Source of the DNA: Siansivirga zeaxanthinifaciens CC-SAMT-1
Lineage (GTDB): Bacteria > Bacteroidota > Bacteroidia > Flavobacteriales > Flavobacteriaceae
Assembly (NCBI RefSeq): GCF_000941055.1
Contig: NZ_CP007202.1
Location: forward strand, 1,980,001-2,044,000
Length of the DNA: 64,000 bases
Direction of reading: 5' to 3'
The notes under the pieces are model-generated. The model did not search any database, was not told where the DNA came from, and saw only the letters and a program-made list of their open reading frames with translations. How positions within the stretch are numbered: the first letter of the stretch is position 1; each line of letters starts with the position of its first letter. This document shows positions 25,640 through 34,188 of this stretch, one piece after another. A program made the translations under genes and the position numbers.

Positions 25640-26389
25640 TTACGTAATTTCTACAATTTTTAAAGCATTATACGTGCCATTGTTAAGGGCATACATATTC
25701 CCATTTATTTGCTGATAAAAAGCCATTTTTAAAAAGAAATAGGTTTGTCCCGTACCTGTGGGCATGCTGGCTGGTAACATATTCACGTTTACCGGGGTGT
25801 TGTTAAGTGGCGTGGTGCTTTCTGCACTCATAACCAAGGCCTTTTCATTTGTGGTAAAGTCTAAATTTAGTACCGCCGCTTTAAAGCCCACATGCGATGC
25901 ACCTACAGGGGCATTAATTTGTTGCATCGGGTTTAAATTGTCTATACTAATACCACCGGTGGCTGTGTCTAACAGGTATTCGGTAAGGAGAATGCTGTCG
26001 AGCTGGGCATTGGTGTTAAAATCGAAATTTTTCATTTCCATTTGTCCGTCGCTTGTCGTCATTCCAATACCCACCTGGCGTTCGCCCCGAGCCGAGGTAA
26101 CATCGGCATTTTTTACAACACTTAGCACCTTGGTTAATCGGGGTACCAGTTTCCCATCTTTTACCTCTGCGAGTAAAGGAATCAGCGCTTGCCTTAGTTG
26201 TTTGCCACTTTTGGCCACATGTCCGAATTCGGCGCCATTTTCACGGGTTCTGGCATAAGCCGGATCGTTGTTAATACGGTTTTTAGACACACCGCCTTTG
26301 GTGCGTACCAGGTAACCATCTTTTCCTTTGTAAAAGGTTAACCCATCCAGGGTTCCTTCAATTTTAATAAGGCTATTTACTTTCGCCAT
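25640..26389 (-). CDS. Conserved protein of unknown function, 249 aa
   Basis: I do not recognise a characterised family. No signal peptide or membrane helix is visible. The N-terminus has a compact motif set, IKIEGTLDGLTFYKGKDGYL, then RTKGGVSKNRINNDPAYART and RENGAEFG, which I recall seeing in other uncharacterised Bacteroidota proteins. The C-terminal half looks beta-rich (TYFFLKMAFYQQINGNMYAL). The gene has its own terminator, is antisense to the polysaccharide operon, and stands alone between two repeat fields. GC is higher than in the flanks. Possible roles include a structural or phage-derived protein, but I have no direct support. Confidence 0.65.
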   Translation of the reverse strand: MAKVNSLIKIEGTLDGLTFYKGKDGYLVRTKGGVSKNRINNDPAYARTRENGAEFGHVAKSGKQLRQALIPLLAEVKDGKLVPRLTKVLSVVKNADVTSARGERQVGIGMTTSDGQMEMKNFDFNTNAQLDSILLTEYLLDTATGGISIDNLNPMQQINAPVGASHVGFKAAVLNLDFTTNEKALVMSAESTTPLNNTPVNVNMLPASMPTGTGQTYFFLKMAFYQQINGNMYALNNGTYNALKIVEIT

Positions 26390-26929
26390 AATTTTAAATT
26401 TTATGAGTGTTTCAACTCGATTAAAACATTGTTTTTGAAACCTCAGACATAGCCATTTATGAGCTCCTAAATAACCGCCTTTGTATTTCGATGGTGTAAA
26501 AGTATAACCCCTTTATTAAGGTGCTTTTCGTTTTAGGCGTTCTGTTAATTCTTTGTTTAAAGTTGTTGCTTTTTATGCTTATGGTTTGTTTTGTGTGTTG
26601 TGTTCATTTTTGCTGTTTTTGCTGTTTCTGCTGTTTTTGTTGTTTTTTATGCTTTTTGGTCATTTAACATATTCATACATTAGGGTGGGCGTTGAGTGGG
26701 AGGAAAGTGGGGATTCTTATTGATTAGTTATTGGTTGTTGGTTTTTGGTTGGTAGTTTTTGGTTTTTGGTTGATAGTTGTTAGTATTGAGTATTGAGAAA
26801 ATAGAAAATAGAACAAAGAAAATAGAATATAGATATTAGAAGTTAAAAGTTAAAAGTTAAAAGTGAAAAATTAAAAAAGGGAGAAGAGAGAAAAGATAAT
26901 AGAGTATAGAGCTTTTTGTTGCAAAGCTT
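26390..26929. repeat. Gene-free field D, simple repeats
   Basis: Between the 249-aa gene and the first glycosyltransferase. Contains a pyrimidine-rich TGCTGTTTTTGCTGTTTCTG run (26608-26650), TTGGTTGTTGGTTTTTGG words at 26725-26780, and AGAAGTTAAAAGTTAAAAG words at 26838-26875. No coding frame looks real. Confidence 0.65.
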
Positions 26930-27057
26930 GTCACTTCGAGTGAATTTGTGAGTGAGCGAACAAATTTGTATCGAGAAGTTTAGTTAATATTAACCTTGTA
27001 ACTCAAATCGGTTCTCGATACAATTTTCTCATGCTTCGAAAATCACTCGAACTGACG
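26930..27057. repeat. Single copy of the two-hairpin repeat unit
   Basis: GTCACTTCGAGTGAATTTGT at 26930 through CTCGAACTGAC ending near 27056. Same plan as the 180-bp tandem units at 25039, with a shorter and different spacer between the hairpins. Inner arms of hairpin 2 are AATTTTC/GAAAATC, one pair less than in units 1 and 2. Confidence 0.8.
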
Positions 27058-27139
27058 TTGTAAGTTAAAAGTGAAAAATTAAAAGTTAAAAGTGAAGAGG
27101 AAAGATAATAGAGTATAGAGCTTTTTTGTAATACAGGTT

Positions 27140-27245
27140 GTCACTTCGAGCATTTGATATTAAGAGGAGCAAATAGTATTTGCGGTAAATTTCGAGAAGT
27201 ATTGTATCTCTAGGTGTCTTATATCTCGACTGCGCTCGATATGAC
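27140..27245. repeat. Inverted copy of the 185-bp repeat core plus a short TCGAG palindrome
   Basis: 27140-27200 is the reverse complement of the core of the 185-bp tandem repeat at 16483-16540, including GCAAATAGTATTTGC. At 27221-27245 a related short unit reads ATCTCGACTGCGCTCGATAT, followed by GACA. Both belong to one dispersed family whose ends are GTCAnTTCGAG and CTCGAAnTGAC. Confidence 0.75.
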
Positions 27246-27433
27246 AAGTGTTTAATTGTTTATTTGTAAGACTTTGTTTTGAGAAGTTAGATATTAGAAG
27301 TTAGAAGTGAAAAGTTAAAAATTAAAAGTGAAAACGAGCATAGAGCTTATAGCTTACAGCCTATAACATACAGCCTATAAAAATTCCCGTTTAACTTTTC
27401 ATAACAATAGAAAATAGAATTTTAAAAAGAAGA
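27246..27433. other. Gene-free leader before the glycosyltransferase operon
   Basis: AT-rich, with AAGTTAGAAGTGAAAAG words and tandem TAGCTTACAGCCTATAACA types at 27345-27380. I see no confident promoter, although the operon starting at 27434 must be transcribed from somewhere here. Confidence 0.4.
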
Positions 27434-28828
27434 ATGAAGAAAAAAGTGTTTGTTTTTTTTCCGGATGGGGTGGGTTTACGAAATTTTGCGTTTACAAATT
27501 TTAAAACCATCGGGGAAGCTAAAGGTTACGATATTACGTACTGGAACAACACGGTTTTTTCTATAGAAGATCAGTTAGGTTTTAAGGAGCTTAAGCTTGA
27601 AAATCATCAAATACATCCCTTAACGCCTTTGTATTCTCGGGCTTTAAAACATGCCGAATTAAACCTGTCTGAAGCTAAATTTCAAGATCCTGTTTATGCT
27701 ACTTATAAATTTCCTTTTAACTATAAAGGGATTAAAAACATCTTAAAAACCTTATTTATCAGATTGTTAATTGGTTTGCATGCTTCGGAAACGGGCGTAG
27801 AACACTTACGACGTAAAATAGATGCTTTGGAGCGTAAAAACCCCAAATATGCTTATTGTAAAGCGCAGTTAGAAGCTCATAAACCCGATTTAATTTTCTG
27901 TACCACGCAACGTGCCACGCAATCGATTAGTGCTTTGTTGGCGGCTAAAGATTTGGGCATTCCAACGGTTGCTTTTGTGTATTCCTGGGATAATGTACCT
28001 AAGGCTATGCAAGTGGTAGCAACCGATTATTATGTAGTATGGAGCGATTTAATGAAAGCGCAGGTTTTACAATATTATCCGTTTGTGACACCTGAGCAAA
28101 TTTTTGTTACCGGCACACCACAGTTTGAACCTCATTTTGATACGTCTTTATTAGAAAGTCGCTCGGCATTTTTTGCTAAATATCAATTAGATGAAAATAA
28201 ACGCTATATCTGTTTTTCGGGAGATGATGAAACCACTTCACCATTAGACCAGTATTATTTAGAAGATCTGGCAAAGACCGTTCGCTCTTTAAACACGAAA
28301 GGTTATAATCTGGGTATTATTTACAGAAAATGCCCTGTCGATTTTACGCCGCGTTATAATGCTGTTATAGAACAATACCAAGATGTTATTTGCAGCATTG
28401 ATCCTTTATGGGAGCAGGTGGGCCAGATGTGGAACAGTGTCTTGCCTACAAAAGCCGATTTTAAGTTGCTGTATAATGTTTGTGCTCATACCGAATTGGT
28501 AACCAACGTATGTTCCTCTACGGTATTTGATTTTGTAGCCCATAAAAAGCCTTGTATTTATTATAATTATGAACAACCTCAATTAAAAAAGGGGATTCGC
28601 GATATTGGTCAGAATTATAAATACGTACATTTTAGAAGCATGCCAAGTAAACAGGCAGCCGTATTTTGCGAAGATAAAGTCGCTTTGGAAGGCTTATTAA
28701 AAGCCATTTTAGATGGTGAACTCTCAAATGTTTCGGAAGGTTTAAAGTGGTTTGAGGTGGTTGCTGGAACGAACCCCAGAAATGCATCGGAGTCGATTTG
28801 GAAAGTAATTCAGAAAGTTTTAGATTAA
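27434..28828 (+). CDS. GT-B fold glycosyltransferase-like protein
   Basis: A 464-residue cytosolic protein with two Rossmann-like halves. The N-half has FVFFPDGVGLRNFAF and KPDLIFCTTQRATQSISALL; the C-half has RYICFSGDDETT, ELVTNVCSSTVFDFVAHKKP, the donor-site pattern found in CDP-glycerol transferase and UDP-glycosyltransferase relatives. It should transfer a sugar or sugar-alcohol phosphate during assembly of the polymer unit. It opens the run of glycosyltransferase genes, and the next start lies 2 bp past its stop. Donor and acceptor cannot be read from the sequence. Confidence 0.7.
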   Translation: MKKKVFVFFPDGVGLRNFAFTNFKTIGEAKGYDITYWNNTVFSIEDQLGFKELKLENHQIHPLTPLYSRALKHAELNLSEAKFQDPVYATYKFPFNYKGIKNILKTLFIRLLIGLHASETGVEHLRRKIDALERKNPKYAYCKAQLEAHKPDLIFCTTQRATQSISALLAAKDLGIPTVAFVYSWDNVPKAMQVVATDYYVVWSDLMKAQVLQYYPFVTPEQIFVTGTPQFEPHFDTSLLESRSAFFAKYQLDENKRYICFSGDDETTSPLDQYYLEDLAKTVRSLNTKGYNLGIIYRKCPVDFTPRYNAVIEQYQDVICSIDPLWEQVGQMWNSVLPTKADFKLLYNVCAHTELVTNVCSSTVFDFVAHKKPCIYYNYEQPQLKKGIRDIGQNYKYVHFRSMPSKQAAVFCEDKVALEGLLKAILDGELSNVSEGLKWFEVVAGTNPRNASESIWKVIQKVLD

Positions 28829-28830
28829 AT

Positions 28831-29499
28831 ATGATTAAAAATAACTATCAATATATCGAAAAGCATTTTTTAGATAAAAGCAAAGCATTATTTCGTTTTG
28901 GTAGTATTGGAGATGGCGGCTATTATTTAAGTCCGAATATTTTATTAGAAAGTGATTTATTATTTAGTGGAGGTATTTCGTCAAATTTAGAATTTGAATT
29001 TGATTTTTATAGATTTAATACAACTGCTTCTATTTTAATGATAGATCCGACAGTTTCAAAATGGCGATTATTAATAAAAGGGATTTTTAGACTATTTTTA
29101 AATAAAAAAAGAAAACTCCCATATTTATATAATGTGTTTATATTCTGGGATATAACGAGTAAAAAAAGATGCAAACACCTTCCTTTATTTCTTGATGCAT
29201 CTGTGAGTATTTTAGACCTGATTAAAAAACATTTAGGAACTAAAAATGCGATTCTTTTAAAATTAGACATTGAAGGGAGTGAATATGATTTTTTAGAAGA
29301 AATATTATTAAATCTGGATATTTTTTCAGCTATAATTTTTGAGTTTCATGATTTTCACGTTAATTGTTACAAGGTCATCGATTTTTTAGAACGATCTAGT
29401 AATAAATTTTCATTGGTTTTTTTAGGAATTAATCCTTCTGGTGGTTATGATGGTTTTGAAAAACCTAAATGTATAGAATTAACTTTAGAACGTAAATAG
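28831..29499 (+). CDS. FkbM-like methyltransferase
   Basis: About 222 residues from the ATG at 28831 (an upstream ATG at 28798 lies inside the previous gene). LLFSGGISSNLEFEFDF corresponds to SAM motif I, LMIDPT to the strand-2 acidic residue, and ILLKLDIEGSEYDFL is the hallmark of FkbM-type O-methyltransferases. Probable role: methylating a sugar hydroxyl of the polymer. The gene is much more AT-rich than both neighbours, suggesting separate acquisition. Confidence 0.7.
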   Translation: MIKNNYQYIEKHFLDKSKALFRFGSIGDGGYYLSPNILLESDLLFSGGISSNLEFEFDFYRFNTTASILMIDPTVSKWRLLIKGIFRLFLNKKRKLPYLYNVFIFWDITSKKRCKHLPLFLDASVSILDLIKKHLGTKNAILLKLDIEGSEYDFLEEILLNLDIFSAIIFEFHDFHVNCYKVIDFLERSSNKFSLVFLGINPSGGYDGFEKPKCIELTLERK

Positions 29500-29505
29500 T
29501 AGTTT

Positions 29506-30663
29506 ATGCACATCGCCTATATCACTTCAGAATATGCCAGTCCTCGAGTTTCTCAAGCCGCGGGTATAGGAACGAGTATCAAGAATCTGGCGGTTGCTTT
29601 GGTGTCTAAAGGCCATCAAGTTACTGTAGTTGTTTACAATCAAAATGAAACAGCCTGTTATATGGAAGCAGGCGTTTCCATTCATTTAATTGCGAAAAAA
29701 CAGTATGCATATTTTACCTGGTTTTATTACAGAAAACAAATCAACAAATATGTTAATGCGTTGGTTGCCGCTCAAAAGATTGATCTTGTAGAGGCTCCAG
29801 ACTGGACCGGTATTACCGCTTTAATGCGTTTTAAGGTGCCCTTAGTTATACGTTTGCATGGTAGTGACGGGTATTTCTGTAAACTTGAAAATCGTCGCCA
29901 GAAGTTTAAGAATTTTGTGTTTGAAAAATACGCTCTTAAAGGCGCTACCGCTTATATAGCGCCCACCAGCTATGCTGGGATGGTCACTGCGAAGTTGTTT
30001 GTTTTAAAACCTGCCAAAATTAAAACCATTCATTATGGTTTGGAATTAAGCAAGTTTACCAATACGCATCCCACCCAGTATTCCAAGTATCGACTTTTAT
30101 ACATAGGAACCATTATTAGAAAAAAAGGTGTTTTTGAACTGGCAGCCATTTTTAACGACGTTGTAGCAAAACAGCCTGAGGCTACCTTAACCTTAATCGG
30201 GCGGGATTCTGCCGATATAAAAACAGGAGCCGCTTCAACTTACGAGTTAATCACCAGCCTATTCACGCCTGAGGCTTTAAAGCGCGTAAACTATTTAGGT
30301 AGTATACCTTACAGTCAAGTGCAGGATGAAATAAAAGCAGCCCATGTATGTGTGTTTCCTAGTTTTGCAGAAACCTTGGGCATGGTTACCATAGAAAGTA
30401 TGGCCTTGCAAAAGCCTGTAGTGAATACCAATATGGGTTGGGCACAGGAACTTATCCAGGATGGCAGGGATGGATTTCTGGTGCATCCTACAGATATTTC
30501 TTTATATGCCGAACGCATCATAACTCTTTTTCAAGATGCGGTTTTATGTGAAAAAATAGGCAAGCAAGCCCGGGCTCAGGTTGAAGCTTTGTTTGATATT
30601 GAAAAGAATGCCGATGTTAATTTAATGTATTACAGAACTTTTTTGTGTTATGAAGATCGTTAA
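29506..30663 (+). CDS. Glycosyltransferase family 4
   Basis: A 385-residue GT-B enzyme. N-terminal YITSEYASPRVSQAAGIGTS has the glycine loop of GT4 acceptor domains; LLYIGTIIRKKGVFELAAIF starts the donor domain; the E-x7-E motif is in PSFAETLGMVTIESMALQKP. It would add a nucleotide-activated hexose with retention of configuration. The 3' end overlaps the next gene by 14 bp. Confidence 0.88.
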   Translation: MHIAYITSEYASPRVSQAAGIGTSIKNLAVALVSKGHQVTVVVYNQNETACYMEAGVSIHLIAKKQYAYFTWFYYRKQINKYVNALVAAQKIDLVEAPDWTGITALMRFKVPLVIRLHGSDGYFCKLENRRQKFKNFVFEKYALKGATAYIAPTSYAGMVTAKLFVLKPAKIKTIHYGLELSKFTNTHPTQYSKYRLLYIGTIIRKKGVFELAAIFNDVVAKQPEATLTLIGRDSADIKTGAASTYELITSLFTPEALKRVNYLGSIPYSQVQDEIKAAHVCVFPSFAETLGMVTIESMALQKPVVNTNMGWAQELIQDGRDGFLVHPTDISLYAERIITLFQDAVLCEKIGKQARAQVEALFDIEKNADVNLMYYRTFLCYEDR

Positions 30664-31603
30664 ATTAAAAAGACGCCTAGCTAGAATTCGAAGAGATATT
30701 AAATTGTATCAATATCATTTAAAGCGGGTTAGTTTTAAACACGTTGAAAATAAACGTATTATTATCTGTTTCAATGGTGTTGTACCGCATGGAGGTTTTG
30801 TAGATCGATTAAAAGGAATTATTTCGTTTTACGATATAGCCTCTCAATTAGGCTATGACTTTTTTATCCAATTTAATCATCCTTTTAAGCTGTCTACTTT
30901 TTTAGAACCTCAAACGGTAAATCATTATATTGAAACCAATCAGGTTACATTTCATGTCAATGACTCCGTTATTTTGAATCTTGTTAATGATTTTAATTTT
31001 AAGCCTGAAACGTTTTTTAAAAACACTTCGAAAAAAGATTTTTTGGTATATTCGAATGTCGATTATTTACCTTCTATGTATCCCTACCTTTCTTTAATTG
31101 AATTAGAAAACAAATGGCGTCAGCATTTTAATAAACTTTTCAAAAAAAGCCACTTACTTGAAACAAAATTAAAGGATCTTGTTTTGGGGCCGTATATTAG
31201 TATTCATACACGTTTTACGGGAATTATGGGGGATTTTACAGATTCCACAAATTTGCTAATTCCTGAAGAAAGTCAAGAGAATTTATTGTTAGTTCTAAAA
31301 GATCGAGTTAATTCAATACTCCAAAAAACTGATTTACCTTGTTTCGTGTTTTCGGATAGCCGAAAATTTTTAAATTTTATTTCCAAGGAGACCGAAGTAA
31401 ATATTTTAGAAGGTACTCCTTTTCATATGGATAGTTTTGAAGTAAATAATGTTATTGATGTGCATTTAAAAACGCTTATCGATTTTTTTATGATTAGTGG
31501 AAGTGAGGCTGTTTATTTTATAAAAACTCCTATTATGTATAAAAGTGCTTTCTCTAAATATGCTGCTATTTTAGGAAATAAACCTTTTGAAACTTTAGAA
31601 TAA
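30650..31603 (+). CDS. Fucosyltransferase-like protein
   Basis: A 317-residue protein. YISIHTRFTGIMGDF near residues 185-199 resembles the H-x-R motif of O- and alpha-1,6-fucosyltransferases (NodZ/FUT8 type), and PCFVFSDSRKFLNFI near 225-240 resembles their later SDS motif. The N-terminus IIICFNGVVPHGGFVDRL also fits the donor loop. I infer a GT-B fucosyltransferase or related enzyme; donor identity is unproven. AT-rich, overlaps its neighbours on both sides (14 bp and 1 bp). Confidence 0.55.
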   Translation: MKIVKLKRRLARIRRDIKLYQYHLKRVSFKHVENKRIIICFNGVVPHGGFVDRLKGIISFYDIASQLGYDFFIQFNHPFKLSTFLEPQTVNHYIETNQVTFHVNDSVILNLVNDFNFKPETFFKNTSKKDFLVYSNVDYLPSMYPYLSLIELENKWRQHFNKLFKKSHLLETKLKDLVLGPYISIHTRFTGIMGDFTDSTNLLIPEESQENLLLVLKDRVNSILQKTDLPCFVFSDSRKFLNFISKETEVNILEGTPFHMDSFEVNNVIDVHLKTLIDFFMISGSEAVYFIKTPIMYKSAFSKYAAILGNKPFETLE

Positions 31604-33135
31604 TGTTTATAATTTACCATAATAACCAAAAAGTAATTTCTGTTGAAGATTATAATGGAAATAATATTAAATGGTTAAACAAAGGTAATATAACCGAGAC
31701 ACTTTTAGAATTAGCAAAAAACACCCCGGATGCTTTATTAGTTTGGTGTTTTATAGATTTAAAATGTAATTTAAATTTAGAAGCTTTCGATACTGTTTAT
31801 CATCATAAGTACATTCTGGCTAGTTATCACCCTTCGGAAGTTAGTGTTTTGCCAGATTTTATAGGGTATGTAGAACGGTCTTTTTATTTAAAAATTAATA
31901 AAAATAAAACGTTTCCAACCTGGTTAATGAGTCCGTTAGTAGGCGCTATTTATGGAAGTACACTATTAGAATTAAGTGGTGTATTAGACTTAAGAGATTC
32001 ATTTTCATATCATTTGCTTTCTATTTCAAAAATAGCACAAACAGAAGGTTTATTTTGCTATTCTGAACCACAACTATTATTAGATAGTAATTTTAAAAAC
32101 ATTGTATATGTAGGTTTATCTCATTATGAGGGGATTAAATTTGTAAAACAGCATTATAAATGGATATGGAGTTGGTATTTGCTTTTTTGTTTTATTATTT
32201 ATGAGTCTAAATTTCCTATAATAAGTTTTTTAAGAGTTCAATTGTATAGACAGAAACAAGTGCTTTTTGATTTGTCAACAAGTAACATCTCGTCAAAAAA
32301 ATCTATTATTACAGAGCGATCTATTGATGTTGTTATTCCTACAATAGGTAGGAGAACCTATTTACATGATGTATTAAAAGATTTTTCAAAACAAACTTTA
32401 TTGCCTAAAAGGATCATAATTGTTGAGCAAAGTGTGGATCAAAATTCAGTTTCTGAATTAGATTATTTAAAGAATGAGTCATGGCCATTTGAAATAGTTC
32501 ATCATTTCACGCATCAGAAAGGTGTTGTAAACGCAAGAAACTTGGGAATTGCATCGGTTAGAAGTGAATGGGTATTTTTAGGTGATGATGATAATAGATT
32601 TGGTGAAAACTTACTGTCTGATTTATTGGATAATCTAGAGCGCTATGGGGTTTATTGTGGTTTAACTGTTTATCTCCAGCCCCATGAAAACCAAATTTAT
32701 TTAAAAACAGCTCAAACCTCTATTTTTGGAGCAGGGAATGCTATATTAAAGCACGATATTTTAAATCAAGTAGCATTTAACTCAAAATATGAGTTTAATT
32801 ATGGTGAAGATACCGATTTTGGAATGCAAATACGAAATTCAGGTTACGATGTAGTTTATTTTGCAGAGGTAAGAGTAACTCATTTAAAAGCATCCATTGG
32901 AGGTTATCGTACTTTATTTAAGCAAGCATGGGATGAAGATGCTGTTAAACCATCGCCATCACCTACTATTATGTTGCTTTATTTAAATTATTATACTAAT
33001 AAACAATTACAAGGGTATCAATTTTTGTTCTTTATTCGTAAGTTTAAATCCTCAAAGACACTTCGTTTTTTCGGATTACTTAAACTGTTAAAATTACAAT
33101 GGGAGCGAAGTATATATTGGGCTAAGAAATTATAG
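31603..33135 (+). CDS. Glycosyltransferase family 2 with an extra N-terminal domain
   Basis: A 510-residue protein. From about residue 243 it is a GT-A family 2 enzyme: SIDVVIPTIGRRTYLHDVL, the D-x-D type FLGDDDNRF near 325, and GEDTDFGMQIRNSGYDVVYF near 405. The first 230 residues do not match a family I know; they include FPTWLMSPLVGAIYGSTLLE and a hydrophobic stretch near 190-200 (WYLLFCFIIYE). AT-rich like the preceding gene. The start codon shares its A with the previous stop (TAATG). Confidence 0.78.
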   Translation: MFIIYHNNQKVISVEDYNGNNIKWLNKGNITETLLELAKNTPDALLVWCFIDLKCNLNLEAFDTVYHHKYILASYHPSEVSVLPDFIGYVERSFYLKINKNKTFPTWLMSPLVGAIYGSTLLELSGVLDLRDSFSYHLLSISKIAQTEGLFCYSEPQLLLDSNFKNIVYVGLSHYEGIKFVKQHYKWIWSWYLLFCFIIYESKFPIISFLRVQLYRQKQVLFDLSTSNISSKKSIITERSIDVVIPTIGRRTYLHDVLKDFSKQTLLPKRIIIVEQSVDQNSVSELDYLKNESWPFEIVHHFTHQKGVVNARNLGIASVRSEWVFLGDDDNRFGENLLSDLLDNLERYGVYCGLTVYLQPHENQIYLKTAQTSIFGAGNAILKHDILNQVAFNSKYEFNYGEDTDFGMQIRNSGYDVVYFAEVRVTHLKASIGGYRTLFKQAWDEDAVKPSPSPTIMLLYLNYYTNKQLQGYQFLFFIRKFKSSKTLRFFGLLKLLKLQWERSIYWAKKL

Positions 33136-33141
33136 ATACTC

Positions 33142-34188
33142 ATGCTAAAACTATACACCGATACATCATTTTTAACGGAATCCAACCGTAAACAGGTGTT
33201 TCCTTTATTGTTTGATTTGTGGTATTTAAAAAATGATAATTTAATTAATTGCTACCAATTAACAGCCGATATAGTGTCTTGTGACGTGGTTGTATTACCC
33301 ATAGATTATGGGGCTCTTTTAAAACAACCTGAAGCCTTAAACAGGCTTTTACAAACCGCTAAAACGCATCATAAACCGCTTTGGATTTATAGTGCTGGGG
33401 ATTATGGATTTACCAATTACATTCCCCATAGCTATACCTTTCGAATGGGCGGGTTTAAAAGTAAACTCCCCAAAAACACGTTTGTTTTACCTGCTTTTAT
33501 TAACGATCCTTACGACGATTATTTAACTCAAGATTTTGGTGTTCTAAATAAAACTTCGGCGCCCCACATAGGCTTTGTTGGTCATGCCCAGGGCGGTATA
33601 AAGAAATTAGCTAAAGAACTTCTGAGTCATTTAAAATATGTAATTAGGCGAAAATTTGGCTTTATAAAGGCCGATGCGCAAGCCTTTTACCCTTCGAGTA
33701 TTAAACGCGAAAAGTATTTATCGGTTTTATCTAAAAGTCCCGATTTAGAAACCGATTTTATATTAAAGCCACAGTACCGTGCTGGTGCACAAACGGAAGC
33801 CTTAAAGCAAGCTTCCTCCCAGACCTTTTTCAACAATATTTATAATAATGCTTACACGTTTTGTAGCCGTGGGGTTGGCAATTTTTCGGTGCGTTTTTAC
33901 GAAGTCTTGGCCGTGGGAAGAATACCTGTGTTATTGGATACCGATTGCCAATTGCCATTGGAACCTCAAATAGACTGGAAAAAACATGGTGTCATTTTAG
34001 ATGCCAGGAGTAATAAACCTCTGGCTACGCAAATTCTGGAGTTTCATGAACGTTTATCACCCGATGCTTTTAAACAACTACAACGCGATAATCGCGCTTT
34101 GTGGTTACAGCAATTAGAGCGTATTGCTTATTTTAAGCAGATTCACCATATGTTTAATAAACCCGTTGAAGATGTCTCAAGTTTTTAG
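33142..34188 (+). CDS. Exostosin-like glycosyltransferase
   Basis: A 348-residue protein with the exostosin (GT47-like) donor motif FCSRGVGNFSVRFYEVLAVG, then RIPVLLDTDCQLPL, near residues 243-276. The N-terminal half contains WIYSAGDYGFTNYIPHSYTF. Exostosin domains transfer GlcA, GlcNAc or galactose-type sugars in eukaryotes; bacterial members occur in polysaccharide clusters. It starts 6 bp after the previous gene and overlaps the next by 17 bp. Base composition returns to the cluster average here. Confidence 0.78.
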   Translation: MLKLYTDTSFLTESNRKQVFPLLFDLWYLKNDNLINCYQLTADIVSCDVVVLPIDYGALLKQPEALNRLLQTAKTHHKPLWIYSAGDYGFTNYIPHSYTFRMGGFKSKLPKNTFVLPAFINDPYDDYLTQDFGVLNKTSAPHIGFVGHAQGGIKKLAKELLSHLKYVIRRKFGFIKADAQAFYPSSIKREKYLSVLSKSPDLETDFILKPQYRAGAQTEALKQASSQTFFNNIYNNAYTFCSRGVGNFSVRFYEVLAVGRIPVLLDTDCQLPLEPQIDWKKHGVILDARSNKPLATQILEFHERLSPDAFKQLQRDNRALWLQQLERIAYFKQIHHMFNKPVEDVSSF

